From an uncultured Clostridia bacterium (GTDB taxonomy: Bacteria; Bacillota; Clostridia; Lachnospirales; Anaerotignaceae): 31,688 bases of DNA. The notes under the pieces are model-generated. The model had not been told where the DNA came from. It worked only from the letters and a program-made list of their open reading frames with translations, and did not search any database. The position numbers and the translations under genes are program-made. Below are positions 6,373-14,920 of the stretch, piece by piece. The DNA lies in assembly GCA_937888765.1 (NCBI GenBank), contig CALASU010000211.1, positions 1 to 31,688 on the forward strand, given 5' to 3'. Each line of letters opens with the position of its first letter. Within the stretch, counting starts at the first letter, position 1.

Positions 6373-8448
6373 TTAAAGGGTAATGTTGCCAATCGCCTGT
6401 ATCTGTACGTTATTTGCAATTTCATGAAAAGACAGTACATAAATGTCCGGATAGAACTGCTCAATCAGACGATAGAAATACAGTCGAATGACATGGCTTG
6501 TCAGAATAATGGGCGGCTGCCCCAATTCTGCAAATTTCTTCACCAGATCCGCAAGCTGTGTGATAATTTTCTGCATCGCTTCGGGGTTCAGGGCCAGATA
6601 CAGCCCGTTTTCATTTTTCGCCAGACTGGAAGCAATCAGTTTTTCCACTTCAGCATCCAGTGTGATAATACGCATCTGTCCATCTGTGCAGAAACGTCTT
6701 GTAATCGTACGCTTCAGAGCTACACGCACATTTTCCGTAATGGTATCCAGATCCCTTGTCGTTGCAGAGGAATCCATAATACTTTCCAGAATGGTCGCAA
6801 GGTCTTTGATCGGAATTCCCTCTTTCAGCAAGGAAGAGAGAAGCTTCTGGAAACCTGCATAGGTAATAACATTCGGGAAGGCTTCTTCCACCAGCTCAGG
6901 CAGCTGCTCTTTCAGGTTGTTTACCAGCATTGTCACTTCCTGCCGCGTCATCAGCTCAGAAACATGTTTTTTAATCGTTTCAGACAGATGTGTTACGATA
7001 ACGGAAAGAGGGTCAATAACGGTATATCCGTAAATTTCCGCAATTTCCTTTACATCCGGCGTAATCCACTTACTGGGGATACCGTACGCCGGCTCTATGG
7101 TTTCAATACCGTCTACTTCTCCTGCAGGGCTGGGAGGTTCCAGTGCCAGATAATAATCTGTCAGAATTTCCCCTTTCGCCACTTCTTCGCCTTTGATCTT
7201 AATGACATACTGATTGGTGTTCAATGCGGCACTGTCGCGCAGACGAACAGAGGGGATAACAAAGCCCATTTCCTGTGCATACTGTCTGCGGAAAATAACG
7301 ATACGGTTAATCAGCTTACCTCCGCTGGATTCATCTACCAACGGAATCAGGCTATAGCCAACTTCCATTTCAATCGGCTCCACATTCAGAAGAGAGTAGA
7401 TATTGTTGATGTCTTTGTAATAATCTTCTTCGGTTACAGGCATTTCGGGCTGTTCCTCTGCTGCAGTCATCATGTCTGTGCCCATATCACTGCCCATAAC
7501 ACCGGCAAGCTGCATTCTTTTGCGTGCAGTCAGTCCAAGTGCAATCATAGCCGCAGCTACGATCATCAGCTGAATATGCGGCAAACCGGGCATCAGTGAA
7601 AAAATCGCCATCAGAATACCGCCGACCAGAAACGCCTGCGGCTGCGCCAGAAACTGTCTGGATACATCTGTATTCAGACTGCCTTCCGATACGGAACGTG
7701 TTACGATCATACCTGTAGAGGTAGAGATCAACAAGGCAGGAATCTGAGAAACCAGACCGTCCCCGATGGTTGCGATCGTATATACCGTCAAAACTGTACT
7801 AAAATCCATTCCCCCCTGCACCATACCAATGATGCAGCCGCCAAGGAAGTTGATTGCGGTAACGATAATGGACATCGTTGCGTCCCCTTTTACGATCTTG
7901 GTCGCACCATCCATTGCACCGTAAAAATCGGCTTCCTTCTGGATTTTATGACGCTGTGCTTTCGCTTCCAGTTCCGTAATCATACCGGCACTCAGGTCAG
8001 CATCAATCGCCATCTGTTTACCGGGCATTGCATCCAGTGTAAATCTGGCAGCAACTTCAGAAACACGTTCTGCGCCCTTGGTAATAACAATAAACTGCAC
8101 CAGAACGATAATCAGGAATATAATAAACCCGACAACGGCATTTCCTCGCAGTACAAAATTACCAATCGCAGCAATAACCTGCCCCGCCTGTCCGCCTTCC
8201 GTCAGAATCAATCTCGTTGACGAAATATTCAGACCGATACGGAACAAGGTTGTTATCAAAAGGAGCGAAGGAAATATGGAAAATTCCAGCGACTCCTTAA
8301 TATTCATCGTAATCAGCAGTATAATCAGCGAAATCGAAATATTCAGAATAAAGAAGATATCCAATATAAATGGATGCAACGGTATTACCAGCAGTAATAC
8401 AATTACAACCACAAATAATGAAATTGAATTGTTTAAAAGCTTTTTCAT
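6373..8448 (-). CDS. flhA: Flagellar export gate protein FlhA
   Basis: 691 residues, the usual size. The first ~310 residues hold about eight membrane segments (the first at ~10-48). The FHIPEP signature is at ~124-153: ITKGAERVSEVAARF, then LDAMPGKQMAIDADLSAG. Residues ~340-691 form the cytosolic domain that docks chaperone-substrate complexes. FlhA uses the proton gradient to drive export of rod, hook and filament proteins. It follows flhB by 43 bp and precedes fliA. Confidence 0.97.
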   Translation of the reverse strand: MKKLLNNSISLFVVVIVLLLVIPLHPFILDIFFILNISISLIILLITMNIKESLEFSIFPSLLLITTLFRIGLNISSTRLILTEGGQAGQVIAAIGNFVLRGNAVVGFIIFLIIVLVQFIVITKGAERVSEVAARFTLDAMPGKQMAIDADLSAGMITELEAKAQRHKIQKEADFYGAMDGATKIVKGDATMSIIVTAINFLGGCIIGMVQGGMDFSTVLTVYTIATIGDGLVSQIPALLISTSTGMIVTRSVSEGSLNTDVSRQFLAQPQAFLVGGILMAIFSLMPGLPHIQLMIVAAAMIALGLTARKRMQLAGVMGSDMGTDMMTAAEEQPEMPVTEEDYYKDINNIYSLLNVEPIEMEVGYSLIPLVDESSGGKLINRIVIFRRQYAQEMGFVIPSVRLRDSAALNTNQYVIKIKGEEVAKGEILTDYYLALEPPSPAGEVDGIETIEPAYGIPSKWITPDVKEIAEIYGYTVIDPLSVIVTHLSETIKKHVSELMTRQEVTMLVNNLKEQLPELVEEAFPNVITYAGFQKLLSSLLKEGIPIKDLATILESIMDSSATTRDLDTITENVRVALKRTITRRFCTDGQMRIITLDAEVEKLIASSLAKNENGLYLALNPEAMQKIITQLADLVKKFAELGQPPIILTSHVIRLYFYRLIEQFYPDIYVLSFHEIANNVQIQAIGNITL

Positions 8449-8491
8449 ACTCTTCGCTTCTCCGCCATTTCAAACTTTTTTGAACCAGAAC

Positions 8492-9547
8492 TCAGATCTT
8501 ATGGTTCAATTTATAAATATGTACAAGGATTTCTGCCACAGCCCCATAAAATTCCGGAGGCAACTCCTGATTGAGCTCAGTGGTCGCAAAAATCCCTCTG
8601 GCAAGTGGTCTGTTTTCGATGACGAATACATTATTTTCTTCCGCCACCTTTATAATACGCAATGCCACATAATCCTGCCCTTTTGCCAGCAGAACAGGAG
8701 CGGCATCCTTTTCGGGATCATATCGCAGGGCTACCGCAAAATGCGTCGGGTTTTTGATTACCACGTCGGCATCGGGTACCTGCTGCATCATACGGGCCAT
8801 AGCGCGCTGTCTCTGCATCTGTTTGATCTTCCCCTTGATTTTGGGATCCCCTTCCATCTGCTTGTATTCTTCCTTGATTTCCTGCTTACTCATCTTCATC
8901 TGGCGTTCATGTTCCCATCTCTGGTAATAATAGTCGAGTACGGAAACAGCCACAAATGCTGCACAGATTTTCATTGCCATACTGAACGCCGACTGCAGCA
9001 TATAGCCGCTGGCTGTCAGCAGATCCACAGAAAGCAGCCTCGGCAGCTGCAGGAATTCATCTCTGATAAAATCAAACAGAATATACAGCAGAATCACAAT
9101 TTTGACGATGCCTTTTAAGACATCGACCAGACTTTTCAAAGAAAAAAATTTCTTCATCCCCGTAATGGGGTTTAATTTACTGAATTTGGGTTTCAGCGGT
9201 TCTGTAACAAAAAGCGGCTTTGTCTGATATACCGTAGCCGCAATGGATAATAACATAGTAAATGCCATCAGGGGAGCAACAACTTTTACTGCCACCACAA
9301 CGGCATCCAGAACCATTTCTATGACACGCTGCGCCGGCAGCTCTGCCATCGTTTCCATATACCCAAAATATTTAAAAAGAAACTGCTTCAAAGATGTATA
9401 CGATGACAGGATCGTCACTTTCAGTATACATAACCCGCCGATCAGCGTAACAATCGTTACAACATCTTTACTTACAAATACATTACCTTTCCTTCGCTCG
9501 TCCCGCCGTCGCTTTGGGGTGGCCTTTTCGGTCTTTTCGCCGGACAC
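8492..9547 (-). CDS. flhB: Flagellar export switch protein FlhB
   Basis: 351 residues. The basic N-terminus EKTEKATPKRRRDERRKGNV is followed by four membrane segments (~28-205) and a cytosolic domain carrying the self-cleaving NPTH at 266-269, which switches export from hook to filament substrates. The start is GTG 9547 with a purine-rich AAGGGGGG site 8 nt upstream. It begins 15 bp after the fliR stop. FliK, encoded further upstream in the operon, is the expected ruler partner. Confidence 0.97.
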   Translation of the reverse strand: MSGEKTEKATPKRRRDERRKGNVFVSKDVVTIVTLIGGLCILKVTILSSYTSLKQFLFKYFGYMETMAELPAQRVIEMVLDAVVVAVKVVAPLMAFTMLLSIAATVYQTKPLFVTEPLKPKFSKLNPITGMKKFFSLKSLVDVLKGIVKIVILLYILFDFIRDEFLQLPRLLSVDLLTASGYMLQSAFSMAMKICAAFVAVSVLDYYYQRWEHERQMKMSKQEIKEEYKQMEGDPKIKGKIKQMQRQRAMARMMQQVPDADVVIKNPTHFAVALRYDPEKDAAPVLLAKGQDYVALRIIKVAEENNVFVIENRPLARGIFATTELNQELPPEFYGAVAEILVHIYKLNHKI

Positions 9548-9562
9548 CGCTTATTCCCCCCT

Positions 9563-10339
9563 TTATCCTCTCATAACAGTAAGCATTTCCTTCAGGCTTT
9601 GGATCAGCATATCCAGCGTTTCCAGTATAAAGTCGGCCATTGGGAAAAACAATATAACCAATACGATAAATCCGACCAGCATTTTTATCTGAATATTTAC
9701 GACAAAAACATTGATCTGGGGAATGGTTTTCATCAGAATCCCTACACCACATTCTACCAGGATCTGAATGACCAGCATCGGCATAGCAAGACGAAAGATC
9801 AACGTAATAAATTCACAAAAGAACGTCAGAGCGGCTGATGCCACCTCCGGTCCTAAACTGATACTTCCATATGGTACGATTTCTGCAGAAGTCATAAAAA
9901 TACGCAATACCGCTAGATGTGCATCTGTTGTCAGAAAGCATAAAGCAAACATATAGTTTAATAAATTCGCTGTAACAGTTGCATTGGAATTACTCTGTGC
10001 ATCAAAAATCGTAGCCATAGACATTCCCATCTGATAATCCATAATCGAACCTGCAAATATAATGGCACCGGTCAGAAAATTAAATACCATTCCCAAGACC
10101 ATTCCTACTGCAAATTCTTTTAATAAAAGTACTGCATATCCAATCACATTGCCCATATCCACCATGATCGGCGGAGTAATACCGTAAACCACAAGGGTTA
10201 GTATCATAATAAAGCCGCTTTTTACCACCGCCGGGATATTTTTTCGTCCCAGAATGGGATTGAACACAATACACCCTGACATTCGCATCAGAATCAACGA
10301 AAACAAAGCAATGCTTCCCTCTATATCAAGCATAGGCAT
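9563..10339 (-). CDS. fliR: Flagellar export channel protein FliR
   Basis: 258 residues, almost entirely hydrophobic, with about six membrane segments and family landmarks such as LMRMSGCIVFNPILGRKNIP near the N-terminus and QIDYQMG-like GSIMDYQMGMSMATIFD in the middle. With FliP and FliQ it forms the export channel inside the MS ring. The start may be ATG 10339 or ATG 10333; the AAGGA site is 3 or 9 nt away respectively, so 10333 is a good alternative. It begins 13 bp after fliQ. Confidence 0.95.
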   Translation of the reverse strand: MPMLDIEGSIALFSLILMRMSGCIVFNPILGRKNIPAVVKSGFIMILTLVVYGITPPIMVDMGNVIGYAVLLLKEFAVGMVLGMVFNFLTGAIIFAGSIMDYQMGMSMATIFDAQSNSNATVTANLLNYMFALCFLTTDAHLAVLRIFMTSAEIVPYGSISLGPEVASAALTFFCEFITLIFRLAMPMLVIQILVECGVGILMKTIPQINVFVVNIQIKMLVGFIVLVILFFPMADFILETLDMLIQSLKEMLTVMRG

Positions 10340-10352
10340 ACTTCCTTCCGTA

Positions 10353-10607
10353 TTACATCATTCCGAACAGCTCTATGGTATATTGCTGCAGCACTTCCAG
10401 CATCCAGGAGCCTGTTAAAAGGAATATTGCCACCAGGGCCAGCAGCTTCGGTACAAATGTAATTGTCTGTTCATGGATCTGTGTCGCTGCCTGCAGAATC
10501 GCAATCAGCACCCCAACCCCCATGCTCAGAAGCAATGCCGGAGCACTCAGCTTTACGGCAATCATAATACCGGTTCTCAGGATGTCCAGTACTTGTGCAT
10601 TATCCAA
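10353..10607 (-). CDS. fliQ: Flagellar export channel protein FliQ
   Basis: 84 residues with two membrane hairpins (~15-38 and ~50-72) and the typical LSAPALLLSMGVGVLIAILQ and ATQIHEQTITFVPKL sequences. The start is TTG 10607, with GGAGG 8 nt upstream. It works with FliP and FliR in the export gate; the order fliP-fliQ-fliR is the usual one. Confidence 0.96.
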   Translation of the reverse strand: MDNAQVLDILRTGIMIAVKLSAPALLLSMGVGVLIAILQAATQIHEQTITFVPKLLALVAIFLLTGSWMLEVLQQYTIELFGMM

Positions 10608-10627
10608 ATTCTATCCCTCCCAATTAC

Positions 10628-11287
10628 CTAGTTAAAGCTTTGTACCAACGTTGAAAACAGCAGCTCCCATCCGTTTACCGTAATAAACAGCAGCAGCTTA
10701 AACGGTGCGGACAGCATCGCAGGGGGCAGCATAATCATACCCATTGACATCAATGTCGTTGCTACAATAATATCAATCAATATAAACGGAATATAGATTA
10801 AAAAGCCCATGATCAGTGCACGCTTCAGTTCTGTTGTAACAAATGCAGGCACAACAATGCTCAAAGGCAGATCCTGCACGTTTTCGGGCGGATCTGTTAC
10901 ACCTGCCATCTCTTCAAACATCGCCAGTGCACTGTGCTCTGTTTGCCGCAGCATAAATTCTTTCATCGGAACAACCGCTCTTTGCAATGCTTCCTGCTGT
11001 GAAATTTCTTCATTACGGTACGGCACATAGGCTGTTTCCGTAACCTCCGTTATCACAGGCGACATAATAAACAGCGTAAGGAACAGCGCAATCCCGATCA
11101 ATACCGTATTCGGCGGGGTCTGCTGCACGCCCATTGCCGTTCTTGTAAAAGAAAGCACAATGATGATCCTTGTAAAACAGGTCATCATCAGCAGCGCAAA
11201 AGGCAAAAGGGAGATACTCGTCATGAGGAATATCAATTCCAGCGTCTGTATAGAATTACCGTTAATATTGATTACTGCATCCTGCAT
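10628..11287 (-). CDS. fliP: Flagellar export channel protein FliP
   Basis: 219 residues with four membrane segments. Family signatures include TCFTRIIIVLSFTRTAMGVQ followed by QTPPNTVLIGIALFLTLF, and later ELKRALIMGFLIYIPFILID and MSMGMIMLPP. No cleavable signal peptide stands out, unlike proteobacterial FliP, so the protein is shorter. It is the core subunit of the export channel. It lies 93 bp after fliO, and this gap contains a strong hairpin. Confidence 0.96.
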   Translation of the reverse strand: MQDAVININGNSIQTLELIFLMTSISLLPFALLMMTCFTRIIIVLSFTRTAMGVQQTPPNTVLIGIALFLTLFIMSPVITEVTETAYVPYRNEEISQQEALQRAVVPMKEFMLRQTEHSALAMFEEMAGVTDPPENVQDLPLSIVVPAFVTTELKRALIMGFLIYIPFILIDIIVATTLMSMGMIMLPPAMLSAPFKLLLFITVNGWELLFSTLVQSFN

Positions 11288-11358
11288 GGTGTTACACTCC
11301 CAACATGAAACCGTTTTTTCTGTCTTGCTTTCTGCGTATTTCCCGCAGTTTTTGTTTG

Positions 11359-11387
11359 GGAGTAAGCCCGCAAAGCGAACTTACTCC
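11359..11387 (-). other. Intercistronic hairpin spanning the fliO stop codon
   Basis: Arms 11359-11371 and 11375-11387 can pair over 13 bp (two G-U pairs in the minus-strand RNA) with a 3-nt loop. The stem starts in the last two codons of fliO and covers its stop codon. No U-tract follows on the minus strand, so it does not look like a terminator; RNA stabilisation, processing or reduced readthrough of ribosomes are possible roles. Confidence 0.55.
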
Positions 11388-11755
11388 TCTTTCCCTTTTC
11401 CTATTTTGTTTCTGATAACAGATGCGAACTGAGAAACATTTTCAAAAGGAATCTGGTCCTGCAGCTCTGCCAGTCTTTCATTTGGCACAACCTGCCCTTC
11501 TTCCAGTTCCTGCAATAAACGCACACTGTCCTGAGATACCCCTAAAAGATAATCCTTGTGTCCTACACGCACAATCACAACGCTTTTATCCCGTCCGACA
11601 AAGGCTCTGTCAAGTACCTTGATATTGCCTGCCATACCGGAGGAAATACTGCCGCTGCCAACCTTGCGGCTGACAATATAGCTCAGATACAGTATTGCCG
11701 CTACCGCAAACAGCATCATGATCAGGCTGAGAATATCACCTAAAATATCAAGCAT
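11381..11755 (-). CDS. fliO: Flagellar export assembly protein FliO (FliZ-type)
   Basis: 124 residues: one membrane segment at ~8-29 (LSLIMMLFAVAAILYLSYIV), then a small cytosolic domain with IKVLDRAFVGRDKSVVIVRV and DYLLGVSQDSVRLLQEL, as in FliO. It helps assemble FliP rings. There is no N-terminal signal peptide or long periplasmic part of the kind some Bacillus members have. It is placed between cheY and fliP as in Bacillus. Confidence 0.9.
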   Translation of the reverse strand: MLDILGDILSLIMMLFAVAAILYLSYIVSRKVGSGSISSGMAGNIKVLDRAFVGRDKSVVIVRVGHKDYLLGVSQDSVRLLQELEEGQVVPNERLAELQDQIPFENVSQFASVIRNKIGKGKEE

Positions 11756-11784
11756 TCTGTGTTTCCTTCTTTCCTATCCGGAAA

Positions 11785-12150
11785 TCAGCCCAGAATAGAC
11801 TGTACTGTTTTCAGAATTCTGTCGGGTTTGAAGGGTTTTACAATAAAGTCCTTTGCACCGGATTTGATAGCGTCAATAACCATTGCTTCCTGACCCATTG
11901 CGGAACACATAACAACTGTTGCATTGGGGTCACCGCCTTTGATCGCTTTCAGAGCTTCCAGACCGTCCATGTTAGGCATTGTGATGTCCATGATTACCAG
12001 ATCAGGTTTTACTTCATTGTATTTTTCAACTGCCTGCAGACCGTCTGCTGCTTCATGGATTTCCGCACCGCCGTAACCGTTTTTCACCAGTGCATCCTTA
12101 ACCATCATTCTCATAAATGCTGCGTCGTCTACCAATAAAATCTTTGCCAT
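11785..12150 (-). CDS. cheY: Chemotaxis response regulator CheY
   Basis: 121 residues, a single receiver domain. Acidic pair D8/D9, phospho-acceptor D55 in LVIMDITMPNMDG, S83 in VVMCSAMGQE and K105 in FIVKPF are all present. The start is ATG 12150 (MAKILLVDD), with AGAGGAG about 9 nt upstream; an upstream in-frame extension of 22 residues is unlike the family. CheY-P binds FliM and probably the linker motifs of FliY to control rotation. It lies directly after fliY, as in Bacillus. Confidence 0.96.
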   Translation of the reverse strand: MAKILLVDDAAFMRMMVKDALVKNGYGGAEIHEAADGLQAVEKYNEVKPDLVIMDITMPNMDGLEALKAIKGGDPNATVVMCSAMGQEAMVIDAIKSGAKDFIVKPFKPDRILKTVQSILG

Positions 12151-12213
12151 TGTGTTATCTCTCCTCTTAAATCTTTGTTTTTGTATGTTTGTTCTGCTTT
12201 TTCTATGTTGCTG

Positions 12214-12231
12214 CATCTGCTTATGCAGATG
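12214..12231 (-). other. Intercistronic hairpin between fliY and cheY
   Basis: A perfect 7-bp stem (12214-12220 with 12225-12231) with a 4-nt loop lies 13 bp after the fliY stop and about 64 bp before the cheY start. No U-tract follows on the minus strand. Confidence 0.45.
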
Positions 12232-12243
12232 GTCTTACCATGG

Positions 12244-13785
12244 TTATTCGCCGCTGAGCAGCTTGAAATCGGGATTTTTCACGATTTCAGTGATTCTGAC
12301 AGCAAAGCTGTCTTCTACGACAACAACGTCTCCGCGGGCGATGCACTGACCGTTTGCATATACATCGACCTGTTCGCCTGCCAGTTTATCCAGCACAACC
12401 AGAGAGCCGTCTGTCAGTTCCAGAATGTCCTTTACAAATTTCTTTGTACGACCGATTTCTACAGAAACTTCCAGGGGTACATCCATAATCAGGGAAAGGT
12501 TTTCTGCCTGTTCCTGTCCAAGTCCGTCCTCATCCTCTTCAAACGTAGGTGTCTGAATAGGTTTTACATTGATGAGTCTGGGATCTCTGGGTTCCTTTTC
12601 TTTAGCGTCTTTTTTCTTATCGGGTGCAGGCTGTTCCTGTCCGGGCATACCGTACATACCCATAGGAGGATACATACCGTAAGGATACATACCCATAGGA
12701 GGATACATACCCATCTGCTGTCCGTCGGACATACCATACATACCCATAGGAGGCATAGCGTACATACCCATCTGCGGCATCTGTCCCTGCATAGGCTGCT
12801 GTCCCATCTGGGGAGGTACCTGACCCATCTGACCCATCTGAGGGGGCATCTGCTGCTGAGGAGGAGCCTGCTGTGGTGCAGGTGCAGGTTCGGGTGCGGG
12901 CTCAGGTGTACCGCCGCCCATACCGCTTAACAGCTTTTCAATCTCATCCTGGCTCATCACACCGCCGCTGGAGGCCGCAGGTTCGGGTGCAGGTTCGGGT
13001 GTACCGCCGCCCATACCGCCTAACAGTTTTTCAATTTCTTCCTGGCTCATCACGCCGCCGCCGGATGCTGCAGGTTCTGGTGCAGGACTTGCCATACCGC
13101 CCATCAGTTTTTCGATTTCTTCCTGGCTCATCACACCGCCGCCGGATGCAGATTCTTCGCTGCCTGTATCTTCCTGATAGTCTTCATTTTCCAGACCCAG
13201 GTTGAATGCAGAGAGCAGCTTTTTCGCCAGAGAAATAGACATCAGATTGATGAACTGGCTTTCTACTGCGTCTTCGATTTTCAGACGGAAGTATGCAACG
13301 ACTTTTTCGTCGTCCTGTTCAAAATATTTTTCCTTGAAAGATTCCAGATCCGGAATTTCAAAGGAAATGGGTGTGGAGATATTCACTACCTCACCCAGAA
13401 ATTCAGAGAGGGCTGTAGAGGATGCACCCATCATCTGGTTCATAACCTCACAGACCGCACTCAGATTCATTTCATCCAGTTCAAATTCTTCATCGGGAAT
13501 TTCCATCCCCATCAGAATCTCACAGATGACCTTTACATCGTGACGTTTGAGCAGCATCACGTTTCTGCCGCTCAGACCGGAAATGTATGTAATTTCAACC
13601 CCGATTGCGGGTTCGATTTCTGCAAATTGGAATTCCTCTCTGCTGACTACCGAAACACTGGGTGTTGTGATATCTGTTCTTCTGCTCAACATTGTAGAAA
13701 CAGCAGTAGCCGATGCACCCAGGCTGATATTTAGGATCTCACCAATCGCATCTATTTCTAAAGAACTAAATTTTTTCGAGCTCAT
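12244..13785 (-). CDS. fliY: Motor switch / CheY-P phosphatase FliY with a long repeat-bearing linker
   Basis: 513 residues, longer than the ~380 of Bacillus FliY. Residues 1-200 are a CheC-type domain with two complete phosphatase sites: D12/E16/N19/P42 and S109/E113/N116/P139. Residues 215-290 hold three copies of VMSQ(E/D)EIEKL(L/M) separated by PAPEPAAS-type spacers; they resemble the N-terminal CheY-docking peptide of FliM. Residues ~298-382 are rich in Pro, Gln, Met, Gly and Tyr. Residues ~425-513 are the FliN/SpoA domain that builds the C-ring. The protein thus combines switch ring and CheY-P hydrolysis. No docking motif is seen at the extreme N-terminus, where other FliY proteins have one. 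fliY follows fliM by 39 bp. Confidence 0.93.
   Translation of the reverse strand: MSSKKFSSLEIDAIGEILNISLGASATAVSTMLSRRTDITTPSVSVVSREEFQFAEIEPAIGVEITYISGLSGRNVMLLKRHDVKVICEILMGMEIPDEEFELDEMNLSAVCEVMNQMMGASSTALSEFLGEVVNISTPISFEIPDLESFKEKYFEQDDEKVVAYFRLKIEDAVESQFINLMSISLAKKLLSAFNLGLENEDYQEDTGSEESASGGGVMSQEEIEKLMGGMASPAPEPAASGGGVMSQEEIEKLLGGMGGGTPEPAPEPAASSGGVMSQDEIEKLLSGMGGGTPEPAPEPAPAPQQAPPQQQMPPQMGQMGQVPPQMGQQPMQGQMPQMGMYAMPPMGMYGMSDGQQMGMYPPMGMYPYGMYPPMGMYGMPGQEQPAPDKKKDAKEKEPRDPRLINVKPIQTPTFEEDEDGLGQEQAENLSLIMDVPLEVSVEIGRTKKFVKDILELTDGSLVVLDKLAGEQVDVYANGQCIARGDVVVVEDSFAVRITEIVKNPDFKLLSGE
12640..12894 (-). repeat. Pro/Gln/Met/Gly/Tyr-rich coding repeat in the FliY linker
   Basis: Short imperfect repeats of PPMGMYGM/PYGMYPPMGMY and PQMGQ/QMPQMG occur across residues ~298-382. 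At DNA level the units are variants of catacccataggagga. The segment joins the docking-motif block to the C-terminal SpoA domain and is probably disordered. Confidence 0.75.
12919..13143 (-). repeat. Three tandem CheY-docking-like motifs within fliY
   Basis: Copies encode GGGVMSQEEIEKLMGGM (13093-13143), GGGVMSQEEIEKLLGGM (13012-13062) and SGGVMSQDEIEKLLSGM (12919-12969). Spacers carry APEPAA segments. The copies are close at nucleotide level (a shared catcctggctcat/cttcctggctcat core), which points to duplication within the gene. Confidence 0.85.
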
Positions 13786-13824
13786 TTTTTCCTATTCTCT
13801 CCTTTGCGATGAAATCGGTAATGC

Positions 13825-14835
13825 TTATAATACATCGCTAATTTTTATAGCCATCTTCTTGTTACTTGTTCCCAGATAGCCCTTGAACCAATCCTTGTCG
13901 GAAATGATCAGAGTTACTTCGGAATCCTTCGGTTTATTCAGATTGATGACATCTCCCACCTGCAGATTATAAACATCCTTCAGCTGCAGATTTGCTCTGC
14001 CCAGCTCTGCCCTGATTTCCAGAGTCGTACGCTTGATATTGTCAAATACAATCTGCGAGGTCTGTTCTTTTTCTTCTTCTGTAAGATTATCACGTGCAGA
14101 TTTTCTGTCCATAATTGCGAATACGGTAGAAAGCACGCCATCCGGCAGACAGATATTGATCTGCCCCCTTGCTTTGCCGATCTGTACACTCAGCATAACA
14201 ATCGCTACGGATTCCTCACGGCTGATTTCCTGCATCATAGTCGGATTCGTTTCCACACGATTCAGGTCAAACTGCAAATCCAGATAGTTCGTCCAGCCAT
14301 CTGCCATAACATCTACCATATATTTTACAATTGCCTGATAGATCCGCAGTTCAATATCCGTATAGGTATAAGAAGAAGAAACCTCATCTACCTCATCACT
14401 GGTACTGCCCAACATATGGTCAATCATACACAGCATGGAAGGTGTATCAATTTTCATAACAATCGGCTCTTTTGCCTGACCTTCCTGCGATGTTACATTG
14501 ATGAGTGTCAATACATCATTGTCATTCAAGGAATTTGAAAATTCGTAGTATCGCTGTTCTTCTACATCAATGATATCCACCTGACAACCTGTCCGAAGTA
14601 TACTGTTGATGCGAGAGGATACCACTCGGGAATAATTCTCATGAATACTTCTGAGCAGTCGCAGTTTATCTCTTGTAAACTTCTTCGGACTATAGAAATC
14701 GTACTTTTTAAATTTCTTTTCTTCCTGCTTTGTTTCTTTTTCTTCTGCAGCATCCGCTCCTGCTGTGTTAGCATTGCCCGACTGCATCGAACTTAACAAT
14801 GCATCGATCTGGCTTTGCGTCAACACTTCAGACAT
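13825..14835 (-). CDS. fliM: Flagellar motor switch protein FliM
   Basis: 336 residues. The N-terminal CheY-P docking peptide is EVLTQSQIDALLSS (3-16), followed by a charged linker, the CheC-like middle domain (~45-235) and a C-terminal SpoA domain (~250-330) with LEIRAELGRANLQLKDVYNL and VGDVINL. FliM bridges FliG and FliY in the C-ring. GGAGG lies 8-9 nt before ATG. It comes right after motB; fliL, usually between them, is absent, and a candidate sigma-28 promoter fills the 99-bp gap. Confidence 0.96.
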   Translation of the reverse strand: MSEVLTQSQIDALLSSMQSGNANTAGADAAEEKETKQEEKKFKKYDFYSPKKFTRDKLRLLRSIHENYSRVVSSRINSILRTGCQVDIIDVEEQRYYEFSNSLNDNDVLTLINVTSQEGQAKEPIVMKIDTPSMLCMIDHMLGSTSDEVDEVSSSYTYTDIELRIYQAIVKYMVDVMADGWTNYLDLQFDLNRVETNPTMMQEISREESVAIVMLSVQIGKARGQINICLPDGVLSTVFAIMDRKSARDNLTEEEKEQTSQIVFDNIKRTTLEIRAELGRANLQLKDVYNLQVGDVINLNKPKDSEVTLIISDKDWFKGYLGTSNKKMAIKISDVL

Positions 14836-14920
14836 ACCTCATCGCCTCCTTCCCTTACCCGATTTTCATACTCTTCATACACTCGTCTGTGTTTTTTCTG
14901 TATTATTATATAATACAATT

